Of a stretch of DNA of 64,000 bases, positions 17,882-27,920 are shown piece after piece; within the stretch, counting starts at the first letter, position 1; each line of letters opens with the position of its first letter. A program made the position numbers and the translations under genes. The DNA is from Kurthia zopfii (lineage in GTDB: Bacteria; Bacillota; Bacilli; Bacillales_A; Planococcaceae), in contig NZ_QFVS01000001.1 of the NCBI RefSeq assembly GCF_003143955.1, positions 140,292-204,291 on the forward strand. Reading direction: 5' to 3'. Under the pieces are notes generated by a model, which was not told the origin of the DNA, did not search any database, and saw nothing but the letters and a program-made list of their open reading frames with translations.

Positions 17882-17911
17882 TTTACAAAATAATACAGTA
17901 GGCATTATAAT
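17882..17911 (+). promoter_or_regulatory. SigA-type promoter upstream of the 55-residue protein
   Basis: TTTACA at 17882-17887, an 18-base spacer and TATAAT at 17906-17911. The transcript would begin about 60 bases ahead of the Spo0A-box-like sites, so a protein bound there would sit downstream of the start. Confidence 0.55.
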
Positions 17912-17980
17912 CTAATTAAGGAACTTAAAATAAAATGACAATAGTCCTTTAATAAAAAGATCCGATCGCAATGCGAATTA

Positions 17981-18022
17981 TTTTTTCGACAATATTTGTC
18001 GAAAAAAGCTATACATTCGACA
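17981..18022. promoter_or_regulatory. Cluster of three Spo0A-box-like sites
   Basis: The core TGTCGAA (0A box) occurs at 17997-18003 on the plus strand, and inverted (TTCGACA) at 17985-17991 and 18016-18022. The first two form a perfect palindrome of 27 bp: TTTTTTCGACAA, TAT, and the complement. The site lies in a 343-base spacer between the lepA terminator and a small gene whose ATG is at 18090. The match to the Bacillus consensus (TTTGTCGAAAAA) is seen directly; binding by Spo0A is inferred. Confidence 0.6.
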
Positions 18023-18089
18023 AATAATTTGTTAAAATTGATTAGCACTATAGAGATAGTGAATAGAGTAGTTAGAGAGGTGGTTTACA

Positions 18090-18257
18090 ATGAAAACATA
18101 TGAAGATCAGTTAGATACACTAATGGCTATGATCGAAAAAAGATTATCTTCATTAGAGAACAATGTCTCATATATGCATAGTAGACTTGCCGAGCTGCAA
18201 GAGTCTCAAGAAGATGGAACGGATTCGGAATATGAAAAGTATGCTAAAGCTATTTAG
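18090..18257 (+). CDS. Small coiled-coil protein, 55 residues, unknown
   Basis: A 55-codon reading frame with a good ribosome site (AGAGAGGTGG ending 6 bases before ATG 18090) and its own terminator. The first 38 residues have heptad-like spacing of Leu, Met and Ile (QLDTLMAMIEKRLSSLENNV), predicting a coiled coil; the acidic C-terminus (EDGTDSEYEKYAKAI) looks flexible. There are no cysteines and no membrane span. I do not recognise the family; it lacks the SQELD-type motif of Spo0E proteins. The upstream Spo0A-box-like cluster suggests it is regulated by a transition-state factor. Confidence 0.65.
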   Translation: MKTYEDQLDTLMAMIEKRLSSLENNVSYMHSRLAELQESQEDGTDSEYEKYAKAI

Positions 18258-18278
18258 CTAATATAATAGATTGAGTAG

Positions 18279-18312
18279 GAGTTTGCAGAATTTATTTTGC
18301 AAACTCTTTTTA
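18279..18312 (+). terminator. Terminator after the 55-residue protein
   Basis: GAGTTTGCA pairs with TGCAAACTC, loop of 10, then TTTTT. Confidence 0.85.
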
Positions 18313-18405
18313 TATGTCCAAATACATCGTATCTTTAAACGATTGAACGATGCATATGTTAAAATACACAATAGATGTGTTAAGTGAAGGGAGGAAGTTG
18401 TATTA

Positions 18406-19548
18406 ATGGCTAGAGGAGTATATATCCACATACCATTCTGTCATCAGATTTGTAATTATTGTGACTTTAATAAAGTCTTTTTTAAAAACCAACCTGTAGA
18501 CGAGTATATTGAAAGTTTAGGAAGAGAAATTAAAATGGCGGTTGAATCAAACCCAACTGCATATTCAAATATAAAAACGGTTTTTTTAGGTGGAGGAACA
18601 CCGACAGCACTTTCAGCTGAACAATTAGATCGTTTACTTACATTAATTGTTTCATATATCTCATTAGATGATATTGAAGAGTATTGTACAGAAGCGAATC
18701 CGGATGAGCTTACAGAAGATAAATTAGTCGTATTGAAAAGACATGGTATCAATCGATTGAGCCTAGGTGTGCAATCATTTGATCAAGAGCTTTTGAAAAA
18801 ATTAGGCCGAACACATGAAAATGAACATGTATTCCAAACAATCGAAAAAGCTAAAGAGATTGGCTTTACTAATATTAGTATTGACCTTATGTATGGCTTA
18901 CCAGGTCAAACAATCGAGCAATGGCAAAATACATTGGATCAAGCTTTTTCTTTAGATCTACCACATTTCTCTGCGTATTCATTAATCGTAGAACCTAAAA
19001 CGATTTTCTACAATCTAATGAATAAAGGGAAATTACCACTACCAGGCGAAGATTTGGAAGCTACGATGTATGAGATGCTAATGGCTCAGATGGAAGCTCA
19101 TGGACTTCATCAGTATGAAATTAGTAACTTCGCGAAACCAGAGCATGAATCTGCACATAATTTAATTTATTGGGATAACGAAGAATACGCAGGCTTTGGT
19201 GCTGGAGCAAGCGGTTATTTAGATGGTGTACGTTATACGAACCACGGCCCACTAAAAAAATATATGGACGCAATTGATCAAGGAGAACTTCCTATTAATC
19301 ACCAATCTAAAGTCAGCCTAAAAGAACGAGTGGAAGAGGAAATGTTTTTAGGTTTAAGAAAAACAAATGGAGTGAATATAAAACACTTTGAAGATAAATT
19401 TAAAAAGTCGATGCGCGATATTTTCGAAGGTCAGATCAACAAACTTTTAAATGAAGGTTTAATAGTAGAAACAAAAGATACTTTAAAGCTTACACAACAA
19501 GGTAAATTTGTAGGGAATGAAGTATTCCAAGAATTTTTACTCGATTAA
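18406..19548 (+). CDS. hemW: Radical SAM heme chaperone HemW
   Basis: A 380-residue radical SAM protein, often misnamed coproporphyrinogen III oxidase (HemN). HemW binds and delivers heme. The cluster motif is C12-x3-C16-x2-C19 in PFCHQICNYCDF, a fourth residue context FNKVF replaces the aromatic pattern of true HemN, and GGGTPT follows near residue 63. The C-terminal HemN_C domain is complete. Start ATG 18406 follows GGGAGGAAG. It precedes the hrcA operon as in B. subtilis. Confidence 0.94.
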   Translation: MARGVYIHIPFCHQICNYCDFNKVFFKNQPVDEYIESLGREIKMAVESNPTAYSNIKTVFLGGGTPTALSAEQLDRLLTLIVSYISLDDIEEYCTEANPDELTEDKLVVLKRHGINRLSLGVQSFDQELLKKLGRTHENEHVFQTIEKAKEIGFTNISIDLMYGLPGQTIEQWQNTLDQAFSLDLPHFSAYSLIVEPKTIFYNLMNKGKLPLPGEDLEATMYEMLMAQMEAHGLHQYEISNFAKPEHESAHNLIYWDNEEYAGFGAGASGYLDGVRYTNHGPLKKYMDAIDQGELPINHQSKVSLKERVEEEMFLGLRKTNGVNIKHFEDKFKKSMRDIFEGQINKLLNEGLIVETKDTLKLTQQGKFVGNEVFQEFLLD

Positions 19549-19559
19549 CTACTTTTCCG

Positions 19560-19588
19560 TTGACATAAAAATGGTCTTTTGATAAATT
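19560..19588 (+). promoter_or_regulatory. SigA promoter of the hrcA-grpE-dnaK-dnaJ operon
   Basis: TTGACA at 19560-19565, a 17-base spacer and TAAATT at 19583-19588. The CIRCE operator begins 11 bases downstream, over the expected start site. Confidence 0.75.
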
Positions 19589-19598
19589 AATTATAGTG

Positions 19599-19625
19599 TT
19601 AGCACTCACTAATGATGAGTGCTAA
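19599..19625 (+). promoter_or_regulatory. CIRCE operator
   Basis: A perfect inverted repeat TTAGCACTC-N9-GAGTGCTAA, the HrcA binding site. It lies between the promoter and the hrcA start and makes the heat-shock operon autoregulated by HrcA. Confidence 0.98.
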
Positions 19626-19642
19626 AAAATGAGGTGATGATC

Positions 19643-20665
19643 ATGCTTACTAATCGACAATTGCAAGTTTTGAAAGTAATCGTTGATGATTTTATTGCGT
19701 CTGGTCAGCCGATTGGTTCACGACAAATTTCGAAAAAGGATGAGATTACTTTTAGTCCAGCTACCATTAGAAATGAGATGGCTGATTTAGAAGAAATGGG
19801 CTTCCTTGAAAAACCGCATACTTCTGCGGGACGTGTACCCTCGGAAAAAGGCTATAGGTTCTATGTGGATCATTTAGTAACGCCTCAAGGACTTACGAAT
19901 CAAGAAATAAAAACTATAAGTTCTGCTTTTACTGATCAATTCTTTGAAACAGAGCAAGTGATTCGTAAATCTGCTACTATTTTATCTGACCTGACGAATT
20001 ATACTTCGATTATATTAGGACCAGATGTACAGATGCATAAGGTGAAGAAGTTTTCTATCGTTCCCTTAAATGCTACGAACGCCGTGGCAATTATCGTAAC
20101 AGATAATGGTCATGTAGAAAATCGGGTCATTGATCTTCCGGCTGGCATGAATTCAAGTGATTTTGAAAAAATCGTCAATATTTTGAATGAACGTCTAGTT
20201 GGTGTACCACTTGTACAAATTCCATATTATTTGGAAAAAGAAGCAGCGAAAATAATTGAACAACATGTAGGTGCTTATGACGGTCTTCTCCAATCAATCT
20301 TTGGAGGGGCGGAACATTCAAGTGAACACAGGATTTACTATGGTGGTAAAACAAATATGTTGAACCAACCCGAATTCCATGATTTGGATAAAATTAAAAT
20401 GTTAATGGAGATGCTCGAAACTCAAAGTCAATTACAGAGTTTATTACATCGCGATACACCAGGCATTTCAATCCGAATTGGTTCAGAAAATAATCTGCTT
20501 GCTGTAGAAGATTGCAGTATTATTACGGCTTCGTATCTTTCAACAGATGATCAAGTGGGATCAATCGCAATTATTGGCCCAAAAAGAATGGATTATCAAC
20601 GTGTTATTACATTATTAGACCATATGAGTGGAGATTTAACTAAACTCTTACGTCGAGGAATATAA
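19643..20665 (+). CDS. hrcA: Heat-inducible transcription repressor HrcA
   Basis: HrcA (340 residues) represses class I heat-shock genes by binding CIRCE and needs GroEL for activity. It begins with a winged helix (MLTNRQLQVLKVIVDDFIAS, then SPATIRNEMADLEEMG as recognition region) and continues with the HrcA sensor/dimerisation domain (ISIRIGSEN and GSIAIIGPKRMDY near the end). I chose ATG 19643 with GAGGTGAT 4 bases upstream; earlier in-frame codons overlap the CIRCE. Confidence 0.97.
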   Translation: MLTNRQLQVLKVIVDDFIASGQPIGSRQISKKDEITFSPATIRNEMADLEEMGFLEKPHTSAGRVPSEKGYRFYVDHLVTPQGLTNQEIKTISSAFTDQFFETEQVIRKSATILSDLTNYTSIILGPDVQMHKVKKFSIVPLNATNAVAIIVTDNGHVENRVIDLPAGMNSSDFEKIVNILNERLVGVPLVQIPYYLEKEAAKIIEQHVGAYDGLLQSIFGGAEHSSEHRIYYGGKTNMLNQPEFHDLDKIKMLMEMLETQSQLQSLLHRDTPGISIRIGSENNLLAVEDCSIITASYLSTDDQVGSIAIIGPKRMDYQRVITLLDHMSGDLTKLLRRGI

Positions 20666-20697
20666 TTGCAATATGCAATGCTAAAGGAGGATATACC

Positions 20698-21252
20698 GTG
20701 TCACAACAAAATGCAAATGAAGAAAAAGTGACTGAAGTTGTAGATGAAACTGTTGAAGCTACAGAAGAAACAGTTGAAGAAACAACGGAAGAAGTGGTAG
20801 AAGTAAATGAAGTTGAGGAGCTTGAGCAGAAATTGCAAGCTGAAGAGGAGCGATTCTTAAGATTACGTGCTGATTTTGATAACTTAAAACGACGTACTCA
20901 AACTGATCGTGAAGCGGCAGCAAAATATCGCTCGCAAAATCTTTTAACGGACCTACTACCAGTGCTTGATAACTTCGAAAGAGCTTTACAAGTTGAAGCA
21001 ACGACTGAAGATGGCGAATCAATCAAAAAAGGTATCGAAATGGTTTACCGTTCTTTAGTAGAAGCTACTAATAAAGAAGGCCTTGAAGTAATTGAGACTG
21101 TAGATCAACCATTTGATCCGAATTTCCACCAAGCGGTTTTGCAAGAACAAGACGATTCAAAAGAAGCGGGAACTGTTCTTCAAGAATTGCAGCGCGGTTA
21201 TAAACTGAAAGATCGTGTATTACGCCCAGCAATGGTTAAAGTAAACGAATAA
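20698..21252 (+). CDS. grpE: Nucleotide exchange factor GrpE
   Basis: GrpE (184 residues) releases ADP from DnaK. A long acidic N-terminal tail (rich in E, T and V) leads to the coiled coil (EELEQKLQAEEERFLRLRAD) and the C-terminal beta domain with the signature around ETVDQPFDPNFHQAVLQ. The start is GTG 20698 with AAAGGAGGAT 6 bases upstream. The acidic tail is longer in glutamate than in B. subtilis but of usual length. Confidence 0.97.
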   Translation: MSQQNANEEKVTEVVDETVEATEETVEETTEEVVEVNEVEELEQKLQAEEERFLRLRADFDNLKRRTQTDREAAAKYRSQNLLTDLLPVLDNFERALQVEATTEDGESIKKGIEMVYRSLVEATNKEGLEVIETVDQPFDPNFHQAVLQEQDDSKEAGTVLQELQRGYKLKDRVLRPAMVKVNE

Positions 21253-21310
21253 CATTCACTAAATACACTTAAAACGCAAATTGCGTTTATATATAATTAT
21301 CTATTAATAG

Positions 21311-23155
<1,845 letters not shown>

Positions 23156-23164
23156 TAAATTAAC

Positions 23165-23267
23165 ACAGAAAAGCTAAAGACCATACGATTCCACGCGCTG
23201 TGGACATAGCAAATTGCCCGTTCACCTATGGTAGCCAAAGACCGTTTTCGGGCTTTGGCTTTTCTGT
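23165..23267. repeat. Structured dnaK-dnaJ spacer element
   Basis: The outer arms (23165-23179 and 23253-23267) pair over 15 bases with one G-U. Inside lie ACCATA/TATGGT (23180-23185 with 23227-23232), a CCAC/GTGG hairpin (23191-23203) and CCG-TTTT-CGG (23242-23251). A competing hairpin AGCCAAAG/CTTTGGCT (23233-23240 with 23253-23260) could act as a terminator. It may attenuate read-through from dnaK to dnaJ. The family is not known to me. Confidence 0.6.
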
Positions 23268-23348
23268 TTATTAAGCAAGACCTAACTATCAAAATACACA
23301 TTAAAATGATACAATAATATTTATGTGAAAAGAGCGGAGTTGAAAATA

Positions 23349-24473
23349 GTGGAAAAAAGAGACTATTATGAAGTATTAGGTATTGAGAAATCTGCTTCTG
23401 CAGATGAAATTAAAAAAGCATACCGTAAACTATCAAAAAAATATCATCCGGACATTAATAAAGAAGCCGGAGCAGATGATAAATTTAAAGAGATTGCGGA
23501 AGCTTATGAAATTTTAAGTGATCCTCAAGCAAAAGCCCGTTATGATCAATACGGACATCAAGATCCAAACCAAGGATTTGGTGGCGGCGGCTTCGGCGGC
23601 GGTGGCGGATTTGGTGGTTTCGATGACATCTTCAGTTCATTCTTTGGTGGTGGAGGCGGTCGTCGTCAAGACCCGAATGCTCCTCGTAAAGGTGATGACC
23701 TTCAGTACAGAATGTCGATTAAATTCGATGAAGCTGTATTCGGTGCTGAAAAAGAAATCGAAATTCCTCGCGATGAAACATGCGATACATGTACAGGTAC
23801 TGGTGCAAAACCAGGTACTTCGAAAACAACTTGTACGCACTGTAAAGGATCTGGTTCTGTAGAAGAAACAGTGAATACACCATTCGGTCAAATGCGTAAC
23901 CGTACAACTTGTCGCCATTGTAGTGGTTCTGGTTCAATCATTCAAGAGAAATGTAAAGATTGTCACGGTAAAGGAACAATTCGTCGTAATAAACGAATTA
24001 AAGTAACGATTCCAGCTGGTATTGATGATGGCCAACAACTGCGCGTAAGTGGTCAAGGTGAAGCCGGTATTAACGGTGGACCAGCAGGCGATTTATATAT
24101 CGTATTCCAAGTTCGTGCATCAGATAAATTCGAACGTGATGGCGACGATATTTACTATCAATTGAATATCACATTTGCTCAAGCAGCACTTGGTGATGAA
24201 ATTGAAGTTCCTACTGTAAATGGCAAAGTGAAAATGAAAATTCCAGCAGGCACACAATCAAATGAACGTTTCCGCTTAAAAGGAAAAGGTATTAAAAACG
24301 TTCAAGGTTATGGCGTAGGGGATCAACATGTTATTATTAAAGTCGTAACTCCTAAGAAATTAACGGAGAAACAAAAAGAATTATTACGTGAATTCGCAAA
24401 TATTTCAGGTGATATTCCTGAAGAACAAAGTAGTTCACTTTTTGATAAAATTAAGAAAAAATTTAGAGATTAA
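23349..24473 (+). CDS. dnaJ: Chaperone DnaJ (Hsp40)
   Basis: DnaJ (374 residues) delivers substrates to DnaK and triggers ATP hydrolysis. The J domain ([17 protein letters not shown] in YHPDINK), Gly/Phe-rich linker (GGGGFGG), four CxxCxGxG zinc repeats ([32 protein letters not shown]) and the C-terminal domain are all present. I chose GTG 23349, with GCGGAG 9 bases upstream, because it gives the usual N-terminus; a GTG at 23325 would add eight residues. Confidence 0.96.
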   Translation: MEKRDYYEVLGIEKSASADEIKKAYRKLSKKYHPDINKEAGADDKFKEIAEAYEILSDPQAKARYDQYGHQDPNQGFGGGGFGGGGGFGGFDDIFSSFFGGGGGRRQDPNAPRKGDDLQYRMSIKFDEAVFGAEKEIEIPRDETCDTCTGTGAKPGTSKTTCTHCKGSGSVEETVNTPFGQMRNRTTCRHCSGSGSIIQEKCKDCHGKGTIRRNKRIKVTIPAGIDDGQQLRVSGQGEAGINGGPAGDLYIVFQVRASDKFERDGDDIYYQLNITFAQAALGDEIEVPTVNGKVKMKIPAGTQSNERFRLKGKGIKNVQGYGVGDQHVIIKVVTPKKLTEKQKELLREFANISGDIPEEQSSSLFDKIKKKFRD

Positions 24474-24489
24474 TTGGAGTTGATTGTAA

Positions 24490-25431
24490 GTGAAATGGTC
24501 TGAATTCTCGATCCACACATCAAATGAGGCAGTAGATGCAATTTCAAATATTTTACACGAGGCAGGCGCAAGCGGTGTCGTAATTGAAGATTCATTTGAT
24601 TTAGAAAAACCTAGAGAGCAAGTATTTGGAGAAATCTATGCGTTAGATCCAGTCGATTTTCCTGTCAATGGAGTAATCGTAAAAGCATATTTACCACTTA
24701 ATAGTTTTTTAGGTGAGACAGTTGAAGAGATTAAGCAATCAATCAATAATCTAGCTAACTTCAATCTGGATTTAGGTTCTAATAAGGTTACTACTTGTGA
24801 AGTCGATGATGAAGACTGGTCAACTTCTTGGAAAAAATACTATCACCCAGTTAAAATCTCGAATCGTTTTACAATCGTTCCAACATGGGAAGATTACCAA
24901 CCAGTAGAGTCTGATGAATTAATTATCGAACTTGATCCAGGTATGGCATTTGGAACTGGTACACATCCGACGACTGTTATGAGTTTACAAGCTCTTGAAA
25001 AACATGTGAATAACGAAGTAGATGTTATTGATGTAGGGACAGGTTCGGGTGTACTAGCGATTGGTGCAGCATTATTAGGAGCTAAAACAGTACATGCGTT
25101 AGATTTAGATGAAGTGGCGGTTAGATCTGCGATTGAAAACGTAGAATTAAACAAAGTTTCGGATAAAATCGAAGTCGTACAAGGTGATCTTTTAGATACG
25201 GTGAAAGAGCCTGCAGAAGTTGTTGTAGCCAATATTTTAGCGGAAATTATCTTAACTTTCGTAGATGATGCTTTCACAATCGTCAAACCAGGTGGTATTT
25301 ATATCACTTCAGGTATTATCGAAGGACGTAAGGAAGATGTTAAAAACGCTTTAATCGACGCTGGCTTTGAAATTGATGAAGTTATGATGATGGAAGATTG
25401 GGTTACCATCGTTTCTAGAAAACCATTATAA
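24490..25431 (+). CDS. prmA: Ribosomal protein L11 methyltransferase
   Basis: PrmA (313 residues) trimethylates lysines of ribosomal protein L11. The N-terminal substrate domain opens KWSEFSIHTSNEAVDAIS, and the SAM domain has DVGTGSGVLAIGAALLGA and the post-II VANILAEI motif. The start is GTG 24490 with TTGGAGTTG upstream. It follows dnaJ by 16 bases and is co-transcribed with the heat-shock operon, as in B. subtilis (yqeT). Confidence 0.96.
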   Translation: MKWSEFSIHTSNEAVDAISNILHEAGASGVVIEDSFDLEKPREQVFGEIYALDPVDFPVNGVIVKAYLPLNSFLGETVEEIKQSINNLANFNLDLGSNKVTTCEVDDEDWSTSWKKYYHPVKISNRFTIVPTWEDYQPVESDELIIELDPGMAFGTGTHPTTVMSLQALEKHVNNEVDVIDVGTGSGVLAIGAALLGAKTVHALDLDEVAVRSAIENVELNKVSDKIEVVQGDLLDTVKEPAEVVVANILAEIILTFVDDAFTIVKPGGIYITSGIIEGRKEDVKNALIDAGFEIDEVMMMEDWVTIVSRKPL

Positions 25432-25443
25432 GAGGTGTACAAT

Positions 25444-26181
25444 ATGCAAAGATACTTTGTAGATCAAGTCGATGATTCGGCTCCAATCAGAATTTCTGGT
25501 GAGGATGCGAAACATATTACAAAGGTTATGCGTATGCAAGTGGGCGACGAGTTAATCGTCGTCCATTCTAATGTCGCTGATATTTGTAAAATAACATTAT
25601 TTGATGAATTGGATGTAATCGTTGAAAAGACGGGTGAGCAAATTCCATCACCAGAGCTACCGATTCACGTTACGATTGCTTGTGGATTACCAAAGGGTGA
25701 TAAACTTGATTTAATTGTTCAAAAGTCGACCGAATTAGGTGTATTCCAAATCACACCTTTTGAAGCAGCTCGTTCAATCGTGAAATGGGATCATAAAAAA
25801 GGTGAGAAGAAGCAGCAACGATTGCAAAAAATTGCAAAAGAAGCAGCTGAGCAATCACATCGTACGGTCATTCCGACTGTAGAATCACCAATCACGTTTA
25901 AACAACTCCTTGCTAGCGCTAAATCTTATGATGCGATTTTTATTGCAGATGAAGAAGATGCTAAATTGGAAGAACGTACAACTTTAAAAGAGAAGATAAA
26001 AGGTTTAACGGGTTTGAGTAACGTCTTAGTTGTATTCGGACCAGAGGGTGGTATTGATCGTAAAGAATCAAGCGCACTATTAGAAGTAGGTGCTAAAACA
26101 ATATCACTTGGGCCTAGAATTTTAAGAACTGAAACAGCGCCACTTTATTTTTTAGCGGCGATTTCATATGAATTTGAATAA
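25444..26181 (+). CDS. rsmE: 16S rRNA (uracil(1498)-N3)-methyltransferase
   Basis: A 245-residue SPOUT methyltransferase for m3U1498 in the 30S decoding centre. An N-terminal PUA-like domain (MQRYFVDQ ... HITKVMRM) is followed by the trefoil-knot domain with VVFGPEGGID and LGPRILRTETAPLYFLAAI. I chose ATG 25444, which follows AAGAGGTG; the GTG at 25435 lies inside that site. It ends the heat-shock transcription unit. Confidence 0.96.
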   Translation: MQRYFVDQVDDSAPIRISGEDAKHITKVMRMQVGDELIVVHSNVADICKITLFDELDVIVEKTGEQIPSPELPIHVTIACGLPKGDKLDLIVQKSTELGVFQITPFEAARSIVKWDHKKGEKKQQRLQKIAKEAAEQSHRTVIPTVESPITFKQLLASAKSYDAIFIADEEDAKLEERTTLKEKIKGLTGLSNVLVVFGPEGGIDRKESSALLEVGAKTISLGPRILRTETAPLYFLAAISYEFE

Positions 26182-26186
26182 ATAGT

Positions 26187-26245
26187 ATATGCGGACACTT
26201 TGTAACAGCAAATTGTTCGCATTTATTTATATGTTTTTTTAAATA
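26187..26245 (+). terminator. Probable terminator after rsmE
   Basis: TGCGGACA pairs with TGTTCGCA (two G-U pairs), followed by T-rich sequence and a run of seven T. The stem is weak. Confidence 0.45.
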
Positions 26246-26350
26246 GAACAATCAAATTAAATTATACATAACAATAAAATAACGTTCGCACTAAATGCTA
26301 TGATGAATTCAATTGATATTTTATTGTACGTATCGAAGGGATGAAATGAT

Positions 26351-27691
26351 ATGAGTAATATTCTTACGAAATCAGTGGCTTTTCACACTTTAGGGTGTAA
26401 AGTTAATCATTACGAAACTGAGGCAATTTGGCAACTTTTTAAAGATGAAGGTTATGAACGAAAAGATTTTGATCATCAAGCAGATGTCTATGTCATTAAT
26501 ACTTGTACAGTAACGAATACAGGCGATAAAAAATCAAGACAAATTATACGTCGTGCTATTCGGCATAATCCAGATGCAGTCATTTGTGTTACGGGATGTT
26601 ATGCGCAAACATCTCCTGCAGAAATTATGGGAATTCCAGGTGTTGATATAGTAGTAGGTACACAAGACCGCTCAAAAATGCTTGAATATATAGAACAGTT
26701 TCATGAAAAGCGTCAGCCAATCAATGCTGTTCGCAATATTATGAAAAAAAGAGTGTATGAAGAATTAGATGTGCCATATTTTACAGACCGCACACGTGCT
26801 TCATTGAAAATTCAAGAAGGCTGCAATAATTTCTGTACTTTTTGCATAATCCCGTGGGCAAGAGGGTTACTAAGATCACGTGATCCGCAAGAAGTTATTC
26901 GTCAAGCACAGCAATTGGTAGATGCGGGATATTTAGAAATTGTATTGACGGGCATTCATACAGGTGGATACGGTCAGGATTTAAAAGATTATAATTTAGC
27001 ACAATTATTACGAGATTTAGAAAGCCAAGTAAAAGGATTACGAAGACTTCGAATTTCTTCAATTGAAGCGTCGCAACTTACGGATGAAGTTTTAGATGTA
27101 TTAAAAAACTCAAATGTCATTGTGAATCATTTGCATATCCCGATACAAGCTGGTTCAGATACAGTATTGAAGCGTATGAGAAGAAAGTATACGATGGACT
27201 TTTTCGGAGAGAGATTAGACAAATTGACAGAAGTATTACCAGATTTAGCGATTACTTCAGATGTAATCGTTGGATTCCCAGGTGAGACTGAAGAAGAATT
27301 TATGGAGACATATGATTTTATTGCGAAGTATAAGTTTGCTGAACTTCATGTATTCCCATTCTCCAAACGCACTGGAACACCCGCTGCACGAATGGAAGAT
27401 CAAGTGGATGAAGATGTGAAAAACGAGCGAGTACATAGACTTCTAACTTTAAACGATCAATTGGCAAAAGAATATGCTGCTCGATTTGAAGATCAACTGC
27501 TTGAAGTAATTCCTGAGCATGTGACTCCAGATGGGCTTTTAGTAGGGCATACTGCTAACTATTTGAAAGTAACTTTTGATGGTTCACCTGAATTAATTGG
27601 GAAATTAGTTCGCGTGAAAATATCTCAAGCGGTTTATCCTCAAACAGAGGCGGAGTTTGTACGTGTATTAGAAGAAATTGAATATGTATAA
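26351..27691 (+). CDS. mtaB: tRNA t6A37 methylthiotransferase
   Basis: MtaB (446 residues, YqeV in B. subtilis) adds a methylthio group to t6A at tRNA position 37. The N-terminal cluster domain has the three cysteines in TLGCKV, NTCTV and VTGCYA; the radical SAM motif is CNNFCTFC; the C-terminal TRAM domain ends the protein. Start ATG 26351 follows GAAGGGATG. A 169-base spacer separates it from rsmE, so it probably has its own promoter. Confidence 0.96.
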   Translation: MSNILTKSVAFHTLGCKVNHYETEAIWQLFKDEGYERKDFDHQADVYVINTCTVTNTGDKKSRQIIRRAIRHNPDAVICVTGCYAQTSPAEIMGIPGVDIVVGTQDRSKMLEYIEQFHEKRQPINAVRNIMKKRVYEELDVPYFTDRTRASLKIQEGCNNFCTFCIIPWARGLLRSRDPQEVIRQAQQLVDAGYLEIVLTGIHTGGYGQDLKDYNLAQLLRDLESQVKGLRRLRISSIEASQLTDEVLDVLKNSNVIVNHLHIPIQAGSDTVLKRMRRKYTMDFFGERLDKLTEVLPDLAITSDVIVGFPGETEEEFMETYDFIAKYKFAELHVFPFSKRTGTPAARMEDQVDEDVKNERVHRLLTLNDQLAKEYAARFEDQLLEVIPEHVTPDGLLVGHTANYLKVTFDGSPELIGKLVRVKISQAVYPQTEAEFVRVLEEIEYV

Positions 27692-27697
27692 CTGTTT

Positions 27698-27731
27698 GCA
27701 GAGTAGTCAAATTGGCTATTCTGCATTTTTA
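27698..27731 (+). terminator. Terminator after mtaB
   Basis: TGCAGAGTAG pairs with CTATTCTGCA, loop of 8, then TTTTT. Confidence 0.8.
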
Positions 27732-27797
27732 TAACTTTAAATAACATTAAATGAGAGAAATTTATGTCATTGCGAACTTTTTCCATTTTTATTTTAG

Positions 27798-27881
27798 TGG
27801 TATAATGAGGGCTGCAATATCCATACGCAACAATGCATATTCAATTTTTTGTGAAAATTACATAAGTTGGTATAATGAGGG
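27798..27881 (+). promoter_or_regulatory. Two extended -10 promoters ahead of the symporter
   Basis: The 14-mer TGGTATAATGAGGG occurs at 27798-27811 and again at 27868-27881. Each is an extended -10 (TGnTATAAT). The second has TTGTGA 16 bases upstream of its -10; the first has no clear -35. Confidence 0.55.
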
Positions 27882-27920
27882 TAAAAGAGTATGGAGAACA
27901 GTTAGGAGGAGATTAGATTG

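Noticed and set aside
17981..18007. Terminator interpretation of the 27-bp palindrome
   Set aside because: The A and T runs are inside the stem on both strands and no T-run follows it on either strand, and the lepA terminator at 17758-17800 already serves that role.
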